19,339 nt of DNA, taken from contig CATYVH010000037.1 in the NCBI GenBank assembly GCA_958413765.1, positions 1 through 19,339 on the forward strand, given 5' to 3'. Shown piece after piece: positions 12,357 through 19,339 of the stretch (positions are counted from its first letter, which is position 1; each line of letters begins with the position of its first letter). This DNA is from an uncultured Collinsella sp. (GTDB lineage Bacteria; Actinomycetota; Coriobacteriia; Coriobacteriales; Coriobacteriaceae). Below the pieces are notes generated by a model. That model was not told where the DNA came from and searched no databases. It worked only from the letters and a program-made list of their open reading frames with translations. A program made the position numbers and the translations under genes.

Positions 12357-14741
12357 CTACAGCGTCATGTTTGGATCGGCGTCGACGTCGAACGGTGAGA
12401 TTTCACCTCGGTCGAATTTACGGCGGGCGACCTCCGCGATCATGGCGGCGTTATCGGTGCAGGCAGACAAGGGCGGCACCGTCACGCGGATCCCCTGACG
12501 ACCGAGCTTCTTGATCATCATCTCGCGCAGATGCGGATTAGCCGAGACACCGCCGCCGATGCAATACTCCTTGCATCCGGTGGCATGCAGCGCGTTCTTG
12601 GCCTTCTTGTACTGCACGTCAAAGACTGCCGCCTCGAATGAAGCCGCCAGGTCGGGCAGATGGATCGTTCGGCCGGCTTTGGTCTCCTGCTCGATGTAGA
12701 GCGTCACAGCGGTTTTAAGACCCGAAAGCGAGAAACGATAATCTCCCCTGCTGTTAAGCGCGCGAGGAAAATCGATCGCGCGGGGATTGCCCGTCTCGGC
12801 CAGCTTGGAGATGATGGGGCCACCGGGATAGCCCAGACCCAACGCCTTGGCTACCTTGTCGAAGGCCTCGCCCACAGCATCGTCGAGTGTCTCACCAAGT
12901 ACCTCGTAGTCGCCCCATGCCTTCACGTGCACGAGCATGGTGTGCCCGCCCGAGACAAGCGTGAAGATGAACGGCGGCTTGAGGTCGGGCTGTGCCAGCA
13001 AGTTGGCAAACAGGTGCCCCTCCAGATGGTTGACGCATACGAGCGGCTTACCGGCAGCGTAGGCAAAGCCTTTGGCAAAGGCAACGCCCACCACGAGGGC
13101 GCCCACCAGGCCCGGACCCTGTGTCACGCCCACGGCGGCAAGCTCGCTGGGGGCAATGGCTCCGCCCTCAAGACCAAGCGATGCTGCGGCATCCTCGAGC
13201 GCCGCATCCACGACACTCACAATCACCTCAACGTGTTTGCGCGAGGCGATCTCGGGCACCACGCCGCCAAAGCGGGCGTGAAAATCAATCTGTGTCGACA
13301 CCTGGTTGGCCAGCATATTGCCATCCGCATCGATAATCGCCACGGCCGTCTCATCGCACGAACTCTCGATAGCGAGCACCAGGCGACGGCGCTCGATTTC
13401 GGCACGCTCCTCAGCAGTGCGTTCGGGCGCGGGCAGCGGCCATACACGCTGCTCTGCCGCCGTCGGCTCGGGCGAAGCATTGTCGACCGGAAGCACCAGG
13501 GGCAGCGGAGCCGTCATGACGATGGCATCCTTGCCGGCACCATAGTAGCCGCGGCGCCGTCCTGCCTCGGTAAAGCCCAGAGCGTTATAGAGCGCAATCG
13601 CTCCCTCGTTACCGTCCTCGACCTCGAGCGAAGCCGTGGTGCAGCCGAGCATCTGGGCATCATAGCTCACGTGCGACAGCAGCTTGCGGGCAATGCCCTC
13701 ACGGCGATGTGCCGGGTCGACGGCGACATCCAGAATCTGCACATCACCGTCCACGACCATACCGCCGGCAAGGCCCAGCAGCTTGCCGTCGTCGTGTGCC
13801 ACCCACCAACTACGCGGCGCAGCGACGTCCTCGCCCAGTTCGGACAGGAACATGCCCGGCGTCCATGCCTCGTGTCCGGCACCTTCAAAGCAGGCAGCCT
13901 CCAGCGCGCTCGCGCCCTCGGCATCCGCCGCGCCCATGGGACGGAACTGCAGATGACGACCGGCGAGCTCATCGGCAACACCCGTAATTTCGCTCTGCGC
14001 ACTCTCGGCAAGACCAAGACGCTTGCGCTCGTTTTCCTCGGCATCCGAAAGGCGCGTGTAAATCGGCAGGACGCGGGCCGGATCGCCGTCACCCGCAGCG
14101 TGCGCGAGCAGCAAGCCCTCGCCCGAAGGCCACCACAGGTCGCGCTCCACGCAGCGGGCGGCCTCGTCCTCACCCAGCAGCTTGCCATAGCGCACGAGAC
14201 CGTCACCGGTCAGCTGAACCTGGCCCCAGTCCGCTGCTTGGCGCCACTCATCGAGCGCCACGGCGGCCTTGACCACGTGTTCGCGCTCAAATTGACGCTC
14301 GGGACCCTCATCGACCAGCATATACAGCGCCGGATATACCTCACCGCGCATAGCATCGGCCAAGATACCAAGCTTGCCGCGCACGCCAGCCTTCCACGCC
14401 GTCCAAGCGCAAGCGTCGAGCGTCGACACGCCCAGCAGCGGAACATTGGCACCACGCGCGAGGCCCTTGGCAGTGGAGATGCCGATGCGCACACCCGTAA
14501 AGGACCCCGGGCCGCGGCCGACCACATAGCAACCAACATCGCTGCGATCCAGACCGGCTTGAGCCAGCACGCCATCAACGGTATTCACGAGCTCAACGTT
14601 GGCGTGACGGCGACACATGTGGTCGCCACTCACGAGCTTCGTCTCACCCGTCTGCCCATCAATCCAGCTTGCCGCGCAGGCAAGCATGTCGGTCGAGGTA
14701 TCGAGCGCCACCACCAGCGCGTTGTCGTTATGCAAGCTCAT
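12357..14741 (-). CDS. TsaB-RimI-TsaD triple fusion
   Basis: The start is taken as the ATG at 14741 (MSLHNDNALVVALDTST), with AAGG upstream, overlapping the end of tsaE by 14 nt; the TTG at 14759 is less likely. The 794-aa product joins three proteins. Residues about 1-235 are TsaB (GRGPGSFTGVRIGISTAKGL). Residues about 255-410 are a RimI-type GNAT acetyltransferase (VAVDPAHRREGIARKLL, then NEGAIALYNALGF). Residues about 450-794 are TsaD (ESSCDETAVAI, HARFGGVVPEIASRKHVE, metal-binding NHLEGH, SGGHTM, GGGVSANPHLRE). TsaB and TsaD form the core that transfers threonylcarbamoyl to A37 of ANN-decoding tRNAs with TsaE; RimI acetylates N-termini, classically of ribosomal protein S18. Cytosolic and likely essential. 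Confidence 0.95.
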   Translation of the reverse strand: MSLHNDNALVVALDTSTDMLACAASWIDGQTGETKLVSGDHMCRRHANVELVNTVDGVLAQAGLDRSDVGCYVVGRGPGSFTGVRIGISTAKGLARGANVPLLGVSTLDACAWTAWKAGVRGKLGILADAMRGEVYPALYMLVDEGPERQFEREHVVKAAVALDEWRQAADWGQVQLTGDGLVRYGKLLGEDEAARCVERDLWWPSGEGLLLAHAAGDGDPARVLPIYTRLSDAEENERKRLGLAESAQSEITGVADELAGRHLQFRPMGAADAEGASALEAACFEGAGHEAWTPGMFLSELGEDVAAPRSWWVAHDDGKLLGLAGGMVVDGDVQILDVAVDPAHRREGIARKLLSHVSYDAQMLGCTTASLEVEDGNEGAIALYNALGFTEAGRRRGYYGAGKDAIVMTAPLPLVLPVDNASPEPTAAEQRVWPLPAPERTAEERAEIERRRLVLAIESSCDETAVAIIDADGNMLANQVSTQIDFHARFGGVVPEIASRKHVEVIVSVVDAALEDAAASLGLEGGAIAPSELAAVGVTQGPGLVGALVVGVAFAKGFAYAAGKPLVCVNHLEGHLFANLLAQPDLKPPFIFTLVSGGHTMLVHVKAWGDYEVLGETLDDAVGEAFDKVAKALGLGYPGGPIISKLAETGNPRAIDFPRALNSRGDYRFSLSGLKTAVTLYIEQETKAGRTIHLPDLAASFEAAVFDVQYKKAKNALHATGCKEYCIGGGVSANPHLREMMIKKLGRQGIRVTVPPLSACTDNAAMIAEVARRKFDRGEISPFDVDADPNMTL

Positions 14742-15234
14742 CTTGTACAGCCTTATCAATCAAATGGGAAAGCTCCATTGCGCGGTCACCGTGCGCCTCA
14801 AGCGTTATCGTTCGCACATCGCTGTCGCCCTCATCACGCCTGAGCGTCACCGAAAGATACTCATCCGTCAGCTCGTCCTGGAATTGTTCGCCCCATTCCA
14901 GCAGGCAAGCACCCTCATAGCCCAGCACATCGAAAATGCCCGTATCCTCGAGCTCGTAGGCATGCTCCAGGCGGTATAGATCAAAGTGAAACAGCGGAAT
15001 ACGACCTTGATCGTGAACGGCCATGAGCGCAAACGTAGGACTCGTAACCATATGCCCATCGCCCAGCCCGCGCGAGACGCCCTTGGTAAAGTGAGTTTTG
15101 CCCACTCCCAGGCCACCGGTCAGGATGAGCACATCTCCGTCCTCAAGGCACGGTGCAATTAGCTCGCCAAAGTACTCCGTATCGGCAGCGCAAGTCGTTT
15201 TGTAAGTACCTACCCCCAGGCGCTCCAGGGACAT
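14728..15234 (-). CDS. tsaE: tRNA t6A biosynthesis ATPase TsaE
   Basis: The ATG at 15234 follows AGGAG with 5 nt spacing and gives 168 aa, a normal length. The Walker A loop GGLGVGKTHFTKG lies at residues 40-52 with Lys46 and Thr47; HFDLYRLE and LLEWGEQF are the family motifs further on. TsaE binds ATP and drives the cycle of the TsaB-TsaD complex in N6-threonylcarbamoyladenosine synthesis. Its 3' end overlaps the next gene, which supplies both partners, so the pair is probably translationally coupled. Confidence 0.95.
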   Translation of the reverse strand: MSLERLGVGTYKTTCAADTEYFGELIAPCLEDGDVLILTGGLGVGKTHFTKGVSRGLGDGHMVTSPTFALMAVHDQGRIPLFHFDLYRLEHAYELEDTGIFDVLGYEGACLLEWGEQFQDELTDEYLSVTLRRDEGDSDVRTITLEAHGDRAMELSHLIDKAVQDELA

Positions 15235-15246
15235 ATATGCTCCTTA

Positions 15247-15867
15247 TTATTCCGAGGCGTCCTCTGGTGCGGGATGTCGCCCCAGATAGTCGCCCAGCAT
15301 CTTAAAGTCTTCCTCCAGCAGCTCCTGCCACGCTGGATTGCGTAGCGCTGCTGCCGGATGGAAAGTGGGCATCACCACAAAGTGCCCCATCTGATGGAAC
15401 CTGCCGCGCAGCTTGGTAATGCCGATCTCGGTCTTGAGCACAAAGTGCGTTGCGGGGTTGCCGAGCGTCACGATGATATCGGGCCAGATGCTTCGAATCT
15501 GCTCGCGCAAAAACGGTGAGCAAGCCAGCACTTCCTCGGGGCGCGGATTGCGGTTTCCCGGCGGGCGGCACTTAAGCACGTTGGCAATGTAGACGTCTTC
15601 GCGTTTGAGCCCCGCCAGCGACAAAATGCCGTTGAGGTCCTCGCCTGCCGCCCCCACAAAGGGCTCGCCCTGCAAATCCTCATTACGGCCCGGCGCCTCG
15701 CCAATAAACATCACGCGAGCGCGGGGGTTTCCCACGCCAAACACGATGTTGTGGCGCGACTGGTAAAGCTGGCAAAGGTGACAATCGCCCAGAACGGCCT
15801 CGATCTCCTCGAGTGCGACCTCACGCGGCGCCTGATGGCTATGGCCGGGAATGTGCATGACGCCCAT
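15247..15867 (-). CDS. Uracil-DNA glycosylase, iron-sulfur type (family 4)
   Basis: The ATG at 15867 is chosen for its TAGGAG ribosome site; a longer frame from 15915 runs back into alr. The protein has 206 aa. The four cysteines of a [4Fe-4S] cluster are Cys29 and Cys32 (GDCHLCQ), Cys100 (NVLKCRPP) and Cys116 (LACSPF). GEAPGRNEDLQGEPFVGAAG (56-75) is the uracil-pocket motif and PTFHPAAALRN (about 167-177) the second active-site loop. It should remove uracil from DNA after cytosine deamination, starting base excision repair. It lies between alr and tsaE with gaps of only 8 and 12 nt, within the same operon. Confidence 0.93.
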   Translation of the reverse strand: MGVMHIPGHSHQAPREVALEEIEAVLGDCHLCQLYQSRHNIVFGVGNPRARVMFIGEAPGRNEDLQGEPFVGAAGEDLNGILSLAGLKREDVYIANVLKCRPPGNRNPRPEEVLACSPFLREQIRSIWPDIIVTLGNPATHFVLKTEIGITKLRGRFHQMGHFVVMPTFHPAAALRNPAWQELLEEDFKMLGDYLGRHPAPEDASE

Positions 15868-15875
15868 AGCGACTC

Positions 15876-17021
15876 CTACACGTAGACCTTGTCGAGACGC
15901 ATACCAAAGCCGCAAGCGACCTCGTAGTTAATCGTGCCGCGTAGGCGCGCCATCTCGTCCATGGTAATCTCGGCATCTCCATCGCAGCCGACAATGATCA
16001 TCTCGTCACCATACTCGGCCTCGGGAATCTCATGCGCCGGGTTGGACTGAATGGCGACCATAAACTGATCCATGCAGATATTGCCAACCTGATGCACGCG
16101 CTCGCCGCGATACAGCACATCCATACGATTGGAAAGCGTACGCGAAAGGCCATCGGCATAACCGATCGGAAGGGTGCAGATCTGAACGCGCGTGCGCGGT
16201 ACGCGGTAGGTAAAGCCGTAGCCCACGCCCTCGCCCATCGCAGGATGCGCCACGCGCGTCACACGCGCGTGGACGCTCATGACGGGATCAAGCTGCATCA
16301 CACGACCACTCAGCTCACATGGCTGCAGACCATACAAACCGATGCCGGCACGAATCATGTCAAAGTGCATTGAAGAATCGAGCATCGAGGACGGCGTATT
16401 GGCACAATGCACGATACCGCATTCAAAACCTGCGTCCTTAATGGCCTGAACGGCCTCGGTAAAACGCTGGCACTGCAGCTTGTAGTCCCAACCCGAAGGT
16501 TCATCGGCCGTGGCAAAGTGCGTAAATACGCCGTCGCACTGAATACCGCGATGGAAGCTGATGCCGCGGACAAAGTCGAGCACCTGTGTGTAGTGAACGC
16601 CGATACGATTCATGCCCGTCTCGATGGCAAGATGGTACTTGCCCACCTTGCCCGCCGCGACGGCACATTCGCCATACGCAAGAGCAAAGTCAGACGTATA
16701 GACCGAGGGCATGATATCAAACTCGAGCAACGTCGGAATAGCCTCGATAGGCGGCTCGCTTAGGATGAGGACGGGTTTCGTAATCCCGCCCTGTCGGACC
16801 TCAACGCCCTCGTTAACCGTCGCCACGGCAAACATGTCGGCACCGGCCGAATACATGATCTTGGCGCACTCAACAGCTCCATGACCATAAGCATCGGCCT
16901 TGACCACGCAGCACAGGCGCTGACGCGGATTCAGCAAGTTCTTATAGGCCCTCGTGTTGCGACGGAGCGCCCCGCGGTCGATCTCGACCCAGGACCAGCG
17001 CGTCAAATCGGCTTTATTCAT
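15876..17021 (-). CDS. alr: Alanine racemase
   Basis: A 381-aa PLP enzyme of normal length that converts L- to D-alanine for peptidoglycan. The cofactor lysine is Lys41 in VVKADAYGHG and the second catalytic base is Tyr268 in GEGVGYGFTYR. Other family landmarks are the ETGMNRIG stretch (134-141), RAGIGLYG and the C-terminal GNICMDQFMV. The ATG lies 2 nt past the stop codon of the previous gene and its ribosome site is weak, so translation is probably coupled to that gene. Confidence 0.96.
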   Translation of the reverse strand: MNKADLTRWSWVEIDRGALRRNTRAYKNLLNPRQRLCCVVKADAYGHGAVECAKIMYSAGADMFAVATVNEGVEVRQGGITKPVLILSEPPIEAIPTLLEFDIMPSVYTSDFALAYGECAVAAGKVGKYHLAIETGMNRIGVHYTQVLDFVRGISFHRGIQCDGVFTHFATADEPSGWDYKLQCQRFTEAVQAIKDAGFECGIVHCANTPSSMLDSSMHFDMIRAGIGLYGLQPCELSGRVMQLDPVMSVHARVTRVAHPAMGEGVGYGFTYRVPRTRVQICTLPIGYADGLSRTLSNRMDVLYRGERVHQVGNICMDQFMVAIQSNPAHEIPEAEYGDEMIIVGCDGDAEITMDEMARLRGTINYEVACGFGMRLDKVYV

Positions 17022-17023
17022 GA

Positions 17024-18640
17024 TTAGTCATCCGACCCTTCGTCCATGATTCCCAGATCTTCGAGCGCATCCTTTGCCGCCAGCTCCATGGCAGGACCGA
17101 TCAAGTCGATAAGATCGGTCGCGATGACGCTCTTCTCACCATACTCCGTCGCCGCGGCAAAACCGGCGTAGCTGTGAAGTGCGACGGCGTACGAATACAG
17201 CAACTCCCAACGATCCATCTCGTCGCGCATGGTGGCAAGCGTGCCGGCCAAAATACCCGCGAGAACATCACCCGAACCGGCAGTTGCCAGAGAAGCCGGA
17301 CCCGAGAGCGGCAGCAGCACACGCTCAACGCCACAGATAGCCGTCGTCGGCCCCTTGGCAATGACCACCAGATTGTCGGAGCCTGCAGCCCAGACAACCT
17401 TCTGCGCGGCCGCAATCGCGGTACCAAGGTCGTTCACCTCGTCACCGGCAACCAGACGCGAAAGCTCACGATAGTGCGGTGTCATAACCAACGGCTGCTC
17501 GCGACGATACATCTCGGGGTTACTATCAATACCGTCAATGGCAATCTTAGCAAGGCAGTTGAGTGCATCGGCGTCCAAAATTAGCGGTACATCAAGCTCG
17601 AGCAAGCCCGAAACCACCTGCATAGCGCCGGCAGACGTCGTCATACCGGGACCGCACAGCACGCAGCTGTACTTCTTTGCGATCTCGCACACCGTCATGC
17701 GCGCAGCGGCGCCAAAGGAGCCGCGGGAATCAGACGGAATAGCAAAGACCGGAATCGAAGGAAGTGCCATGCGAATGAGATTGGCGCAGGCGTCAGGAGC
17801 CGCGACTGCCACGTAACCAGCACCCGCGCGAGCTGCAGACTTGGCCGCCATAATGGCAGCACCAGGATATTGCGCTGATCCGGCGACAATAAGCACGGAG
17901 CCACGGGAATACTTATCGATATTCGATGGTAGCGGAGCAAAGTAATCAACTAAGTCACCGGGCTCGACAATCTCGGCGGCGTGGTCGACATCATCGATGA
18001 CCTCGTCAAGACGGTCGTAAAGATTGCCGCAGATCAAATCGCCGGCATACTCAGGACCATCAGCGCTATACAGACCAATCTTGGGCGCAATCATCGTCAC
18101 CGTGCGCTCGGCACGAATGCAGTCGTCATCAACAACGCCCGTCTCGGCATTCAGGCCCGAGGGGACATCAATGGATACGACACAATCGGCGCATTCATTG
18201 ACCGTAGGAATCCAAATGGAGAACGGCGCACGCAGATTCCCGTGGAAACCGGTACCAAAAATGGCATCGACAACAACATCGGCCTTATCGATCAAAACCT
18301 CGAGTTCATCACGCGAGGGGCCGACGCAAACGTGCACATCGCGGCCGGCAGTACGACGAGCAACGTGACGTGCCAGAGCAGCAGGAATCTCATCCGGTTC
18401 AACCGGAGAAACGATATCCACGTCCACACCCTTATGGCTCAGGATATCGGCGGCAACCCAACCGTCGCCGCCATTATTACCAAAACCGACCAAAACGAGA
18501 ACCCGATCGGGATTGAGCTTCAAGACCTCGTTAGCGGCAAACTCACCCGCTAGCTCCATAAGCTCGGCCTTCGAAGTTCCTTCGCGTTCGATGATATCCT
18601 CGAGACGAACGACTTCTTCGGTACTCAAAACCGGTTTCAT
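17024..18640 (-). CDS. Bifunctional NAD(P)HX epimerase / ADP-dependent dehydratase
   Basis: This 538-aa protein repairs hydrated NADH and NADPH. Residues about 1-215 are the YjeF_N epimerase (GFGNNGGDGWVAA at 52-64, IFGTGFHG, SIDVPSGLNAETG). Residues about 225-530 are the ribokinase-like dehydratase (VLIVAGSAQYPGAAIMAA, VLCGPGMTTS, LILDADALN, MTPHYREL, and ATAGSGDVLAGILAGTLA near 455-472). The ATG at 18640 follows AGGAG with 5 nt spacing and abuts the stop codon of acpS. The two-domain form corresponds to E. coli Nnr and matches the acpS linkage seen in many bacteria. No odd features. Confidence 0.95.
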   Translation of the reverse strand: MKPVLSTEEVVRLEDIIEREGTSKAELMELAGEFAANEVLKLNPDRVLVLVGFGNNGGDGWVAADILSHKGVDVDIVSPVEPDEIPAALARHVARRTAGRDVHVCVGPSRDELEVLIDKADVVVDAIFGTGFHGNLRAPFSIWIPTVNECADCVVSIDVPSGLNAETGVVDDDCIRAERTVTMIAPKIGLYSADGPEYAGDLICGNLYDRLDEVIDDVDHAAEIVEPGDLVDYFAPLPSNIDKYSRGSVLIVAGSAQYPGAAIMAAKSAARAGAGYVAVAAPDACANLIRMALPSIPVFAIPSDSRGSFGAAARMTVCEIAKKYSCVLCGPGMTTSAGAMQVVSGLLELDVPLILDADALNCLAKIAIDGIDSNPEMYRREQPLVMTPHYRELSRLVAGDEVNDLGTAIAAAQKVVWAAGSDNLVVIAKGPTTAICGVERVLLPLSGPASLATAGSGDVLAGILAGTLATMRDEMDRWELLYSYAVALHSYAGFAAATEYGEKSVIATDLIDLIGPAMELAAKDALEDLGIMDEGSDD

Positions 18641-19180
18641 CTATGCTCCTAGCGTATCTTGCGAAGCATCGCCCAGGTGCTCCGTCAATGCTGAATTCTG
18701 CAGCTGCTCGAGCTCATCTAATACAGAGCGAGCCTCTTTAAATGTCTGCGCAACGCGTTTCTTGGTGCTCACCTTTTCATCTTTTGGCTTAGGCCGAGCA
18801 TCTTCGGTAATCGCGATGGCATTCGCAACGGCCAAGTCTCCCGTAATCGTAATGGAAAGAGCGACCTCAACAACACCCAGTTCTTGAGCGATCTCGAGAG
18901 CACGGCCCGAAAGCAGCGCCCTCGGTTTGCCGAGTTTATCACGCGTCACCGAAACATCCTTGCGACCCACGCCTTGACTAAAACCCGTGCCGAGAGCTTT
19001 AAGCACCGCCTCGCGCGAAGCAAAGCGGCTCGCATAGTGAGCAGCGGGACGCGATGATGCATCACAATACACACGCTCTTCTTCGGTAAACACACGCCGA
19101 GCAAACGACGGCGTCTTTTCAAGAATAGATTTCATGCGGGAAATCTCGACGATATCAACGCCGATACCAGCTTCAGCCAT
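18641..19180 (-). CDS. acpS: Holo-[acyl-carrier-protein] synthase with C-terminal extension
   Basis: The ATG at 19180 is chosen for GGAGG 5 nt upstream; the frame from 19192 lacks this support. The 179-aa product transfers phosphopantetheine from coenzyme A to acyl carrier protein. Magnesium ligands are Asp9 (GIGVDIVEI) and Glu57 (RFASREAVLKALGTG). The catalytic domain ends near residue 127, so about 50 residues are extra: a charged tail rich in Lys, Glu and Gln (RPKPKDEKVSTKKRV, then EARSVLDELEQLQNSA) that looks helical. Usual AcpS proteins are about 120-130 aa. It is the first gene of a six-gene minus-strand operon. Confidence 0.93.
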   Translation of the reverse strand: MAEAGIGVDIVEISRMKSILEKTPSFARRVFTEEERVYCDASSRPAAHYASRFASREAVLKALGTGFSQGVGRKDVSVTRDKLGKPRALLSGRALEIAQELGVVEVALSITITGDLAVANAIAITEDARPKPKDEKVSTKKRVAQTFKEARSVLDELEQLQNSALTEHLGDASQDTLGA

Positions 19181-19209
19181 GTTCACCTCCATATTGCACA
19201 GACTAAGCT

Positions 19210-19239
19210 ATTGTAGCCCGTTCACAGAAGAAGCGACAA
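19210..19239 (-). promoter_or_regulatory. Promoter of the acpS operon
   Basis: On the minus strand TACAAT (19210-19215) and TTGTCG (19234-19239) are separated by 18 nt, with start near 19203 and a short leader before the GGAGG ribosome site of acpS. The upstream terminator at 19290-19321 isolates this promoter from genes to the right. Confidence 0.6.
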
Positions 19240-19289
19240 ACGAGGGTTATAAAACACAGCTACTATGTGAGACAAAAGCCCGTAAACGC

Positions 19290-19321
19290 AAAAAAGGGGG
19301 AGGCCGCGAGGCCTCCCCCTT
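19290..19321 (-). terminator. Intrinsic terminator of a gene beyond the right edge
   Basis: AAGGGGGAGGCC (19294-19305) pairs with GGCCTCCCCCTT (19310-19321) around GCGA. On the minus strand a run of six T residues follows (complement of 19290-19295). It should end a minus-strand transcript entering from the right, just before the acpS promoter. Confidence 0.85.
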
Positions 19322-19339
19322 CTCAGTTCAAGCGTACGG

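Noticed and set aside
12660..14843. A 727-codon open frame on the plus strand opposite the Tsa fusion
   Set aside because: It is antisense to a gene with clear catalytic motifs, has no recognisable domain, and arises from codon bias.

Overview
The window looks like chromosomal DNA of a gut Coriobacteriia, most like Collinsella. The grounds are high GC with strong third-position bias, and gene types and orders known from that group: a CwlM-like peptidoglycan-binding protein beside a tRNA-Gln, and an acpS-nnrDE-alr-udg-tsaE-tsaB/rimI/tsaD operon. The genus is an inference from sequence style; no search was run.

Layout. Positions 1-4084 form a sugar-uptake region: the N-terminus of a Tat-type lipoprotein ABC substrate-binding protein (minus), a GntR/UTRA repressor (minus), and a divergent PTS EIICB protein fused to a HAD phosphatase (plus). 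A ten-base operator-like motif (TTGTTTRAAC) recurs at the promoters of the binding protein, the regulator and the PTS gene, suggesting one regulon. Positions 4200-6383 carry a polyprenyl diphosphate synthase, a CwlM-like protein without amidase zinc ligands, and tRNA-Gln(UUG). Positions 6384-7259 are a dense non-coding repeat island: a tRNA 3'-end duplication, duplicated GC-rich modules, a REP-like palindrome, an AT-rich MITE-like element and the first copy of a large composite palindrome. Positions 7260-9452 (minus) encode a protein with a JetD/DUF2220-like Toprim domain and a long charged linker. Positions 9636-11525 (minus) encode a CstA-family transporter whose leader has a good promoter, an Ile/Val-rich mini-ORF, alternative hairpins and an intrinsic terminator. 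Positions 11895-12344 hold two more composite palindromes. Positions 12357-19180 (minus) are a compact housekeeping operon: coenzyme A-dependent ACP activation, NAD(P)HX repair, D-alanine supply, uracil-DNA repair and tRNA t6A synthesis.

The most unusual signal is a family of three composite palindromes (7117-7249, 11895-12047, 12188-12344). Each has a 69-nt core, identical in two copies. In the third copy the core has changed in a base-pair-preserving way. Each core is enclosed by perfect inverted arms of 32, 42 and 44 bp, and the arm sequences differ from copy to copy while staying exactly complementary within a copy. Two copies begin 10-12 nt past the stop codons of minus-strand genes. I know of no named element matching this. 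It could be a structured RNA or 3'-UTR element, or a non-autonomous hairpin mobile element.
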